Assembly: GCA_025934545.1 (NCBI GenBank) | Contig: JAICXV010000076.1 | Coordinates: 1-7,801 of the forward strand | From: Verrucomicrobiia bacterium | GTDB lineage: Bacteria > Verrucomicrobiota > Verrucomicrobiia > Limisphaerales > Palsa-1400 | Direction of reading: 5' to 3' | Length of the DNA stretch: 7,801 nucleotides | Part shown: one piece after another, positions 1 through 6,277 of the stretch | How positions within the stretch are numbered: the first letter of the stretch is position 1 | Layout: each line of letters opens with the position of its first letter | Notes under the pieces: generated by a model | Database searches by the model: none | Seen by the model: the letters and a program-made list of their open reading frames with translations, nothing else | Told to the model about the DNA's origin: nothing | Translations under genes and position numbers: made by a program

Positions 1-146
1 GCAATGGGCCGAATTTTATGGTGCGATCGATAGCAGTGAGCCGGCACGTGCCGACGCCGACATTTTTCGGTTACGTGCTCAAGTGGACGCTTCCGGTTAT
101 GATTCCGCTGCTGATTGCGCTTTGGCTGATCTTCTTCCGCGCTTGA
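1..146 (+). CDS. C-terminal end of an ion transporter (Na+/H+ antiporter or citrate-type permease), 5' truncated by the window
   Basis: Reading frame 3 is open from the left edge to a TGA at 144-146 and gives 47 residues. It begins NGPNFMVRSIA and ends with a hydrophobic helix (FFGYVLKW, then PVMIPLLIALWLIFF, then RA). A glycine- and asparagine-rich NGPNFMV segment before an FFGY motif and a final transmembrane helix is what I remember from the C-termini of large inner-membrane transporters of the ion transporter superfamily, often annotated as sodium:proton antiporters or putative citrate transporters. The ion carried cannot be told from this fragment. The frame overlaps another open frame running into waaA from upstream, but the protein-like pattern is here. 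The stop lies 50 bases before the waaA start, so the two genes may be cotranscribed. Confidence 0.68.
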   Translation, partial: NGPNFMVRSIAVSRHVPTPTFFGYVLKWTLPVMIPLLIALWLIFFRA

Positions 147-189
147 GCTTTGGACTTGTCTGCGCGGCTTTGCTGGCTAACGCTGACGC

Positions 190-193
190 GGAG
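190..193 (+). promoter_or_regulatory. Ribosome binding site deciding the waaA start
   Basis: GGAG lies three bases upstream of the ATG at 197-199. The spacing is short, but this is the only purine-rich match near a start codon in this frame. It supports starting waaA at 197, not at upstream in-frame codons that lie inside or just after the transporter gene. Confidence 0.4.
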
Positions 194-196
194 TTA

Positions 197-1489
197 ATGC
201 GTTTGGTTTATAACATCCTGTTCCCGATTTTTTTCCTTCTCAGCGCACCATTTTATTTTTTGAAAATGTGGCGTCGCGGAAATTGGCGGGCCGGTTTTGG
301 GCAACGCTTTGGGGTTTATGATGAGACGCTTCGCAGCACGACAGGAAAACCGTGCATTTGGTTGCATGCGGTCAGTGTTGGTGAAGTTGGCATTTGCGCG
401 CAATTGCTGCGTGAATTGCAACCCAAACTGCCCGGACACGAATTTGTCGTTTCGACAACCACATCGACGGGCATGGGCGAAGCGAAACGTCTGCTGCCGG
501 CAGAAGTGCGCAAAATTTATTATCCGGCGGATTTGTTTTTTTCCGTTCGTCGCGCGCTGAAGATGTTTCAGCCATGCGCGATTATTTTGGTGGAGGCGGA
601 GTTGTGGCCAAATTTTCTTTGGCAGGCAATTGATCGAAACATTCCGTTGTTCCTCGTCAACGCGCGATTGTCCGAACGCTCTTTGCGCGGTTATGGCCGG
701 TTCAATTTTATCTTCCGTCCGATTTTTCGCGCATTTCGCGCAGTCGGTTGTCAAAGCGACGCGGACGCGGAACGTCTGCGACAACTCGGTTTTCCGGCGA
801 ACGCCATCAAGACAGTTGGCAATTTGAAATTCGACGCGGCCAAACCGGGCAGCGGATCGAAGCTGGATGCGACCAAACTTTTGCGGCAAATCGGCGTGCA
901 ACCGGATGCGAAGGTTATTGTCGCCGGCAGCACGCACGATGGTGAGGAAGCGATTCTCGCGGACCTGTTTCTCAAGTTACGTAAACAGTTTGGCAATTTG
1001 TTTATCGTGCTCGTGCCGCGACACTTTGAACGCACGAAGAACGTGGTGGAAGAGCTGAAAAGACGCAACGTGCGGTTTATGTTGCGAACGGACATCACGC
1101 CGGAAACGGAATTGCCACGCGCGTCGTTTCACTGTTTGCTCGTCAACAGCACCGGGGAATTGAAGGCGTTTTATTCGACGGCGACGATCGTGTTTGTCGG
1201 CAAAAGTTTGACGGCGCACGGCGGTCAAAATCCGATCGAGCCGGCCGCATTGGGAAAGGCGATCATCACTGGGCCGAACATGGAAAATTTTGGGAGCATC
1301 ATGGACGCGTTTGGCGCACAGGGCTCCATCGTGACGGTGGCAAATACCGAGGATTTGGAGCAACAATGCGCGCGTTTGCTCAACGATGACGGCCAGAGGA
1401 CCGCACTCGGCCAAAGCGCGCTGGCGGTCGTTGCGTCGAATTCCGGTGCGACGTTGCGAACGGTCGAGATGCTCATTTCGCGCCTTTGA
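197..1489 (+). CDS. waaA: 3-deoxy-D-manno-octulosonic acid (Kdo) transferase WaaA/KdtA
   Basis: This GT-B glycosyltransferase moves Kdo from CMP-Kdo to lipid A precursor at the cytoplasmic face of the inner membrane, the step that starts the lipopolysaccharide core. The product is 430 residues (E. coli: 425). Residues 4-22 form the hydrophobic N-terminal anchor. The acceptor-side domain has HAVSVGE (57-63, with the family's catalytic Glu at 63) and EAELWPN (133-139), then the NARLSERS segment. The donor-side domain has GSTHDGEE (244-251), PRHFER (274-279), NSTGEL (317-322), HGGQNPIEPA (341-350) and GPNMENF. All motifs expected for CMP-Kdo binding are present. The usual ETELWPN reads EAELWPN, a small change. 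ATG 197 is chosen because MRLVYNILFPIFFLLSAP matches the family N-terminus; starting at 83 would add 38 residues that overlap the transporter gene. The sequence does not show whether it adds one, two or more Kdo units. Confidence 0.95.
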   Translation: MRLVYNILFPIFFLLSAPFYFLKMWRRGNWRAGFGQRFGVYDETLRSTTGKPCIWLHAVSVGEVGICAQLLRELQPKLPGHEFVVSTTTSTGMGEAKRLLPAEVRKIYYPADLFFSVRRALKMFQPCAIILVEAELWPNFLWQAIDRNIPLFLVNARLSERSLRGYGRFNFIFRPIFRAFRAVGCQSDADAERLRQLGFPANAIKTVGNLKFDAAKPGSGSKLDATKLLRQIGVQPDAKVIVAGSTHDGEEAILADLFLKLRKQFGNLFIVLVPRHFERTKNVVEELKRRNVRFMLRTDITPETELPRASFHCLLVNSTGELKAFYSTATIVFVGKSLTAHGGQNPIEPAALGKAIITGPNMENFGSIMDAFGAQGSIVTVANTEDLEQQCARLLNDDGQRTALGQSALAVVASNSGATLRTVEMLISRL

Positions 1490-1504
1490 CGTCCCCATTT
1501 TGCT

Positions 1505-1536
1505 TTGCCAAGCGCGGGCCAATATGGCTCTATAAA
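1505..1536 (+). promoter_or_regulatory. Possible sigma-70-type promoter for the secreted-protein gene
   Basis: The 84-base gap between waaA and the next gene holds TTGCCA at 1505-1510 and CTATAA/TATAAA at 1530-1536. The spacer is 19-20 bases, longer than the usual 17. A small inverted repeat, GCCA-ATA-TGGC (1518-1528), lies between the boxes. It has no T-run after it, so it is not a convincing terminator. The change from an envelope gene to a secreted protein makes a separate promoter plausible, but the motif match alone is weak. Confidence 0.25.
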
Positions 1537-1573
1537 TGGAAGTTGCCCCTAGCCAAAGAACCAACCAAGCCCT

Positions 1574-3898
1574 ATGAAGCCCCACGTCTTCTGTTGCTCG
1601 TTTCTCGTTTGTGCATCGGTTTGCATTGCGCTGTCCGTCCGCGCCGGAAGTTTTTCCACCGATTTTAATTCGGGCACGGCGACGACGAACGGCGTCGTTG
1701 TGCCGCTGTCTTCCGCGATGACATTATTGGGAAATGCCGTTGTCGATTCCACAGGCGGACCTGACGGCAGCGGTTGTCTCAAATTGACCGCCGCCACCAC
1801 CAGTCAAAGTGGTGGGTTTGTGTTGCCTGACCTCGACAATGGAAATCGTCTTCAAATGTTTACTGCGACGTTCAACGTCCACATGGGCAATGGTACCGCA
1901 AACCCGGCGGACGGCTTTAGTTTTAACCTCGGCGTTGCGCCGACGACGGCGACTTTTGGCGAACAAGGAATTATCAATGGCGCTGGACTAAATGGAATTT
2001 CCGTCGGCTTCGATGCTTTTGACAACGGCAGCGGCGATGACCAGGAAGCCCCGGAAATCTGCGTGCGCTTCTTTCCCGTCGGCGGTTCGTCTCAGCTCAT
2101 TGCCCGGCGAAAATTATCTAATCAATTGAAAACCGGGGCGGGCTACGTGCCGGTGATGATTCGGATGAACAACGCGGGAACGTTGGATGTGTATTTGAAC
2201 AACACCGCGCTTTTTACGAATCTATTCATTACCGGAACGGGTGCCAGCGCATGGCAGTTCAGCATGTGCGCGCGGACCGGGGGTGCCTATCAGGAACATT
2301 GGATCGACGACCTGAACATCACGACGGTGCCGCAGATCAATACGCGCCGGTACGTCAAGACGTCGGCCCAGGGACTCGCGCCTAATTCGTTGGGGAATAC
2401 AACCGCGTCGTTGTTCCGCATTCCATTTCAGGACGGCAGTTTTCCGATCGATACGAATGCGACCACGCTTTTCTTTAACGGCGTGCAGGTGCCGATCAAT
2501 TGGCAGTACAACTCGAATGGAGGCGGCGCGATTATTTCGCAGCCTAACGTTGTCTACGATCCAAAGGGCCTCGCGCCCGGTTCAGTTAACACCGCCAAAC
2601 TGATCGTAGTCGATAACAGCGGGCAACCGCCGGATACGTATTATTGGACGTGGAGCATCACGAATGCGCCGCTTTGGACGATTGCGCCGGGCTCGCGGAC
2701 ATGGCTTGGGTCGGCGGAAGCAAACGTCCCAACCGTGCGCAGCATTGCTTATAGCCCTGTCTCGAACGTTCTTTACGTCGCGAGCCGATTCGGCGGCGGC
2801 AACATCGTCCAAGCGCTTGATCCGAACACCGGCGCTGATCTCTATAAATTGAACACGACGGGAATCGCCGGCGGTAGCTCGGGCATTACGCTGAATTCGA
2901 TCGCGGTCGCTGACGATGGCGCGGTTTTCGCGTGCAATGTCGCTGCGGGTGGTGCAACGAATTTCAACGTCTACAAATGGCCAACACCGGACACGACGAC
3001 ACCGCCGACAGTTGTGTATTCCGCAGTTCTTTCGAGCGCGCGTTTTGGAGATTCGCTGGCGGTCCGCGGCTCCGATATAAACACTTTATTGCTTGCAGAC
3101 GGTCAAAACAATCCGGTCGCGACGTTGTTCGTCGTCGATTCGAGCGGGGTGACACTCTTCCCTTATGCGGTAGACCATGGCTACAGCGGCACGGTCATTG
3201 GGAGAGGCATCGGCTTTGGTCCGACCAACACTTTTTACATCAAAAAGAAGCCGGCGTCCGGCAGTACCGCAGGGCTGCCGCTCGATCTGTTCACCGCGTA
3301 TAACAGCGTGCCCGGCGATCAACTGTTCCCAACGGTGCTGAGTTCCGTGCCGGATTATCATTGGGAGGTCGGCGCAATGACTGTTGATTTCACCAACAAT
3401 ATTGGCGCTGCGATTTCTTTTTCAACGAACGCCGCGAGCTATGATCGCTTATATATTTACGATCTATCGAATTTGGCGAGTCCGCTGCAAATCGCGACTT
3501 ACAACAACAACCTGTCTGGTAACGGTGCGGCCCAACAATGCTACAATTTTCCTGTAACACACGTCTCGAACGCAAATTTCATCGGTCAGGTAGTGATGGG
3601 CGCAAACAAGATTTTTGCGATCGATGCGAATAATGGAATCATCGCCGTGCCGGAATTCCAAACGCCAACAGCCATCACCGCGCCACCACCTCCGCCGCAA
3701 AAGATGACGGTCGTTTCCAGTAATGGTTCGGTAATTATTTCCTGGCCTGTCACTGGCGCAGGGGAAGTGTTGCAGTCGAATCCAACATTGGCGGCGGGCA
3801 ATTGGAGCAACGTCGGCGCGACCGTCATTGCAAATAACGGCACGAACAGCGTTACGATTACGCCAAACGGCGCTAATTATTATCGCCTCGCGAAATAG
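1574..3898 (+). CDS. Large secreted multi-domain protein: lectin-like, Ig-like and propeller-like (DUF4623-like) domains, function unknown
   Basis: The 774-residue product starts with a signal peptide: basic start MKPH, a hydrophobic stretch to about residue 22, and a likely cleavage after VRA at 24, so it is exported. Residues about 26-252 read as a concanavalin A/L-type lectin-like beta sandwich (FSTDFNSG; ADGFSFNLG; GISVGFDAFDNGSGDD; LDVYLNN; HWIDDLNIT). Residues about 255-365 resemble the Ig-like segments of verrucomicrobial exported proteins (GLAPGSVNTAKLIVVD, then WTWSIT). Residues about 383-690 have propeller-like repeats (RSIAYSPVSNVLYVASR, DPNTGADLY, VADDGAVFACN, FGDSLAVRGSD) that I associate with DUF4623. 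A proline-rich linker (APPPPPP, 703-709) leads to a final module of about 65 residues with VLQSN, GNW and YYRLAK. No catalytic motif, membrane anchor or PEP-CTERM signal is visible. No clear Shine-Dalgarno precedes ATG 1574. Glycan or polymer binding at the cell surface is a guess from the lectin-like fold. Confidence 0.8.
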   Translation: MKPHVFCCSFLVCASVCIALSVRAGSFSTDFNSGTATTNGVVVPLSSAMTLLGNAVVDSTGGPDGSGCLKLTAATTSQSGGFVLPDLDNGNRLQMFTATFNVHMGNGTANPADGFSFNLGVAPTTATFGEQGIINGAGLNGISVGFDAFDNGSGDDQEAPEICVRFFPVGGSSQLIARRKLSNQLKTGAGYVPVMIRMNNAGTLDVYLNNTALFTNLFITGTGASAWQFSMCARTGGAYQEHWIDDLNITTVPQINTRRYVKTSAQGLAPNSLGNTTASLFRIPFQDGSFPIDTNATTLFFNGVQVPINWQYNSNGGGAIISQPNVVYDPKGLAPGSVNTAKLIVVDNSGQPPDTYYWTWSITNAPLWTIAPGSRTWLGSAEANVPTVRSIAYSPVSNVLYVASRFGGGNIVQALDPNTGADLYKLNTTGIAGGSSGITLNSIAVADDGAVFACNVAAGGATNFNVYKWPTPDTTTPPTVVYSAVLSSARFGDSLAVRGSDINTLLLADGQNNPVATLFVVDSSGVTLFPYAVDHGYSGTVIGRGIGFGPTNTFYIKKKPASGSTAGLPLDLFTAYNSVPGDQLFPTVLSSVPDYHWEVGAMTVDFTNNIGAAISFSTNAASYDRLYIYDLSNLASPLQIATYNNNLSGNGAAQQCYNFPVTHVSNANFIGQVVMGANKIFAIDANNGIIAVPEFQTPTAITAPPPPPQKMTVVSSNGSVIISWPVTGAGEVLQSNPTLAAGNWSNVGATVIANNGTNSVTITPNGANYYRLAK

Positions 3899-3943
3899 GC
3901 GGATTTGCAATTTGCGGCAAACCCTGACAATTTGAATTGAATT

Positions 3944-4255
3944 ATGTCGAGTATCGGCAAACTGATGAAACAGGCTGCGCGCATGCAGCAGCAGATGGAA
4001 CAAATCCAGGCCGACCTCGCCGCACGCAAGGTCGAAGCGACCAGCGGTGGCGGCGCCGTCAAAGTAACGGCCACGTGCGATGGCGCATTGGCCTCGATCA
4101 AGATCGATCCGCAAACGCTCAATCCGAATGACGCGCAGTTGCTTGAAGACATGATTGTGGCGGCGGTGAACCAGGCGTTGGGGCAGGCCAAAGAAATTTC
4201 CACCGCTGAAATGGGCAAGGCAACTTCAGGCTTTAATATTCCAGGACTGACTTGA
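3944..4255 (+). CDS. ybaB: YbaB/EbfC family nucleoid-associated DNA-binding protein
   Basis: This small dimeric protein of the YbaB/EbfC family binds DNA and is thought to act in nucleoid organisation and, through its usual link with recR, in recombinational repair. The length of 103 residues is typical. Residues 4-28 form a charged, glutamine-rich amphipathic helix (LMKQAARMQQQMEQIQADL). The beta sheet follows: VEATSGGGAVKVTATCDG, then SIKIDP. The conserved C-terminal helix is LLEDMIVAAVNQAL (67-80), and the flexible tail ends GFNIPGLT. The start has only an AT-rich leader without a clear Shine-Dalgarno, but no alternative start fits the helix. The stop TGA at 4253-4255 shares its A with the recR start. 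The order ybaB-recR is the conserved arrangement; dnaX, commonly just upstream, is not here. Confidence 0.95.
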   Translation: MSSIGKLMKQAARMQQQMEQIQADLAARKVEATSGGGAVKVTATCDGALASIKIDPQTLNPNDAQLLEDMIVAAVNQALGQAKEISTAEMGKATSGFNIPGLT

Positions 4256-4863
4256 TGGCTGCGCTCCCTGACGCCATCACCAATCTGATTGCCGCGCTCG
4301 GCAAACTTCCCGGCATCGGTCCGCGCTCAGCGGAACGTCTTGCGCTGTATCTCGTACAAATCGAAAGCAGCGCGGTCCGCGATCTGGCCAACACCTTGGT
4401 GCAAGCGCGCGATAAGGTGAAGCTCTGTTCGATTTGCGGCGCATTAACCGAAATTGAGCCGTGCGCTGTTTGTTCTGATACGAGGCGCGACGGCTCTGTC
4501 GTTTGCATTGTCGAAAGACCGACCGATATTTTGAGCATCGAAAAAATGGCGGGCTTTCGCGGGAAATATCATGTGCTCGGAGGGAAAATTTCACCGTTGA
4601 ACGGCGTTGAGCCGGAGGATTTGCGCATCGTCGAATTGGAACAACGGCTGTCGCGCGAGCCGATTAAAGAATTGATCCTGGCCCTCAGCACCGATGTTGA
4701 AGGAGACGCCACCAGTTTCTATTTGGCAAAACGGTGGAAGGACAAAGGGGTGAAGATTTCTCGGATTGCTTATGGGCTGCCAGCAGGGAGTGGTCTGGAA
4801 TTTGCAGATGACATTACGTTGAGCCGCGCGCTGGAAGGCCGACGGCCTATTGAACAGATGTAA
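4255..4863 (+). CDS. recR: Recombination mediator protein RecR
   Basis: RecR works with RecO (and RecF) to load RecA on single-stranded DNA at gaps, in the RecFOR repair pathway in the cytoplasm. The 202-residue product has the full family layout: an N-terminal helix-hairpin-helix (LGKLPGIGPRSAERLA, 15-30); a four-cysteine zinc finger with C58, C61, C70 and C73; a Toprim domain from about residue 80 to 175, with the acidic residue in VCIVERPTD and the segment STDVEGDAT (145-153); and a C-terminal RIAYGLPAGSGLEFADDITLSRALEGR region that closes the family's ring-forming fold. ATG 4255 is chosen over the in-frame TTG at 4252 because it forms the TGATG junction with ybaB, which implies translational coupling. 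All key residues are present and no truncation is seen. Confidence 0.97.
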   Translation: MAALPDAITNLIAALGKLPGIGPRSAERLALYLVQIESSAVRDLANTLVQARDKVKLCSICGALTEIEPCAVCSDTRRDGSVVCIVERPTDILSIEKMAGFRGKYHVLGGKISPLNGVEPEDLRIVELEQRLSREPIKELILALSTDVEGDATSFYLAKRWKDKGVKISRIAYGLPAGSGLEFADDITLSRALEGRRPIEQM

Positions 4864-4864
4864 T

Positions 4865-5479
4865 ATGACAGTTCCGTCCGTTGTTGTTTTTGATTTGGGA
4901 AAAGTGCTGATTGATTTTGATTACGGCATTGCCGCGCAAAAAATTGCCAACGCCTGCGGTCTCGATCCGGCTGAAGTCAAAAAGATGCTCGATCACTCTC
5001 CCCTGCTCTATCGCTTCGAAACTGGGCTGATGAGCAACGAGGAATTTTACAAACAAGTGTCCGCGAACACGGGATACAAAGGCTGCCACGAAGAGTTTTG
5101 CGGTTATTTCGCGGATATTTTCTGGGAAATCAAACCCATGATCGCCTGGCAGGCGAAACTGCGCGCCAGCGGGATCCCGACGTTTATTTTTTCCAACACC
5201 AACGGCATAGCGGTTCCACATATCCGCGCGAGGTTTCCATTCTTTGCCAATTTCGATGGCTACGTTTTGTCTTACGAACACGGCTCAATGAAGCCCGACC
5301 CGAAGATTTATGAAGTGGTTGAAAAGATGACGGGACACAAAGGAGCGGACATTTTTTATCTGGACGATCGCGCGGAGAATATTGAAACAGGCGTCACACG
5401 CGGCTGGCAGACGCACCTGCAACATGATCCGCAAGCGACATTCAAGGTCGCGCAACGTCTCGGCTTGCCCATAAATTAG
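4865..5479 (+). CDS. HAD superfamily hydrolase, subfamily IA, YihX-like phosphatase
   Basis: This cytoplasmic haloacid dehalogenase-like phosphatase has 204 residues (E. coli YihX, an alpha-D-glucose-1-phosphate phosphatase, is about 199). Motif I is VVVFDLGKVLIDFD with nucleophile D10; the D+2 position is Gly, as in the FDLGNV motif of YihX. Residues about 16-90 form the helical cap (LYRFETGLMSNEEFY). Motif II is FSNTN (S110). Motif III is GSMKPDPKIYE (K143), and motif IV is FYLDDRAENIETG (D167, D168). The resemblance to YihX runs through all four motifs, but the true substrate is unknown. ATG 4865 begins one base after the recR stop, so the gene is very likely cotranscribed with ybaB-recR. 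A TTG at 4850 in the same frame would overlap recR and add five residues; it is less likely. Phosphatases beside recR need not act in DNA repair. Confidence 0.88.
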   Translation: MTVPSVVVFDLGKVLIDFDYGIAAQKIANACGLDPAEVKKMLDHSPLLYRFETGLMSNEEFYKQVSANTGYKGCHEEFCGYFADIFWEIKPMIAWQAKLRASGIPTFIFSNTNGIAVPHIRARFPFFANFDGYVLSYEHGSMKPDPKIYEVVEKMTGHKGADIFYLDDRAENIETGVTRGWQTHLQHDPQATFKVAQRLGLPIN

Positions 5480-5510
5480 TTTCTGCTTTTTGTCTTCGGC
5501 GGAGACCGCT

Positions 5511-5514
5511 AGGA
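5511..5514 (+). promoter_or_regulatory. Ribosome binding site for the GTG-started nucleotidyltransferase
   Basis: AGGA lies seven bases before the GTG at 5522-5524. This spacing supports the GTG start, since the frame has no ATG close by that would keep the glycine-rich nucleotide-binding loop. Confidence 0.55.
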
Positions 5515-5521
5515 TTTTCGC

Positions 5522-6274
5522 GTGCGAGCCATCATCATTGCAGCCGGTCGTGGACGGCGTCTCATGCCGACGACGGCTGATTCACCAAAATGTTTTGCCG
5601 AAGTCCGCGGCAAACGGCTGCTGGATTGGTCGCTCGCGGCCTTTGCCGCCAATGGCATTAAAGATATTTGTTTCATCGGCGGTTATCAGATCGAAAAAGT
5701 CCGCCGCGATTATCCGCAGTTCACTTTTCGGGTTAACGACAATTGGGAAAGCAACAACATCCTCGCGTCGCTAATGTACGCCGAAGACTTGATGAACGAA
5801 CCGTTCCTCTGCACCTACGCGGATGTGTTATACACGCCCGATGTAGTCGCGCGTTTGTTGGCAGGCAAAGGCGACATGGTGCTTTCAGTCGATACGAAGT
5901 GGCTCGATCGTTACGTCCATAGGACGATGCATCCGCCGACCGACGCCGAAAAAGTCACGGCGAAAAACGGTCATGTTACACGCGTACACCGCGGTATCCC
6001 GACCGAAGAAGCGCATGGCGAATACACCGGCCTCGCAAAGTTTTCCGCGCACGGCGCGAAATCGTTGCGCGAACATTATCACCGCTGCCGTGAGCGTTTT
6101 GCGGGCAAACCATTTCGCGAAGCAACCGTGTTCGAAAAGGCGTATCTCATTCATTTGTTCCAGGACATGATCGAACAGGGCGCGACCTTTGCGCATGCCG
6201 ACACTCCCGGCAATTACATGGAAGTCGATACGCAGCAGGACTTCGAATTGGCAAAACAACTCTGGCAAGGATAA
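5522..6274 (+). CDS. LicC-like nucleotidyltransferase (phosphocholine cytidylyltransferase family)
   Basis: A single-domain Rossmann-like NTP transferase of 250 residues that joins an NTP to a phosphorylated small molecule. The N-terminal loop AAGRGRRLMPTTADSPK (7-23) has the family's G-x-G-x-R pattern and the conserved lysine K23. NDNWESNNILASL (72-84) matches the segment that in LicC-type enzymes reads as N-N-I-x-S-L. YADVLY (99-104) carries the likely metal-binding Asp D101, GEYTGLAKF (166-174) is the mid-domain acidic/glycine motif, and NYMEVDTQQD (231-240) has a second likely metal ligand, D236. Family members make CDP-choline, other CDP-linked headgroups, or sugar nucleotides; the substrate here cannot be read off. 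GTG is the start because residue 2 leads straight into the first beta strand and a Shine-Dalgarno fits. The gap from the HAD gene is 42 bases, and the MetE-like gene begins three bases after the stop. Confidence 0.85.
   Translation: MRAIIIAAGRGRRLMPTTADSPKCFAEVRGKRLLDWSLAAFAANGIKDICFIGGYQIEKVRRDYPQFTFRVNDNWESNNILASLMYAEDLMNEPFLCTYADVLYTPDVVARLLAGKGDMVLSVDTKWLDRYVHRTMHPPTDAEKVTAKNGHVTRVHRGIPTEEAHGEYTGLAKFSAHGAKSLREHYHRCRERFAGKPFREATVFEKAYLIHLFQDMIEQGATFAHADTPGNYMEVDTQQDFELAKQLWQG
6267..6271 (+). promoter_or_regulatory. Ribosome binding site of the MetE-like gene, inside the nucleotidyltransferase end
   Basis: AAGGA sits six bases before ATG 6278 and is embedded in the last codons of the upstream gene, whose stop is TAA 6272-6274. 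This is a strong site by the standard of this window and suggests the two genes are translated from one message. Confidence 0.6.
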
Positions 6275-6277
6275 CGC

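Noticed and set aside
194..937. A 247-codon open frame on the minus strand inside waaA
   Set aside because: It is fully antisense to a gene with all WaaA motifs, and its translation is rich in Arg, Gln and Asn with no recognisable domain; it is a by-product of codon use.
1516..1530. Inverted repeat GGGCCA-ATA-TGGCTC after waaA, considered as a terminator
   Set aside because: The stem is short, the loop is three bases, and no T-run follows; it overlaps the possible promoter region.
1574..3898. PEP-CTERM or other known sorting signal at the end of the secreted protein
   Set aside because: The C-terminus lacks a PEP motif, a terminal transmembrane helix and a basic tail.
3904..3917. TTTGC...GCAAA repeat after the secreted-protein gene
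   Set aside because: Five pairs, no T-run, and too weak to call a terminator.
3464..4114. A 216-codon minus-strand frame spanning the end of the secreted-protein gene and ybaB
   Set aside because: It crosses two well-supported + strand genes and its translation is arginine- and cysteine-rich without domain features.
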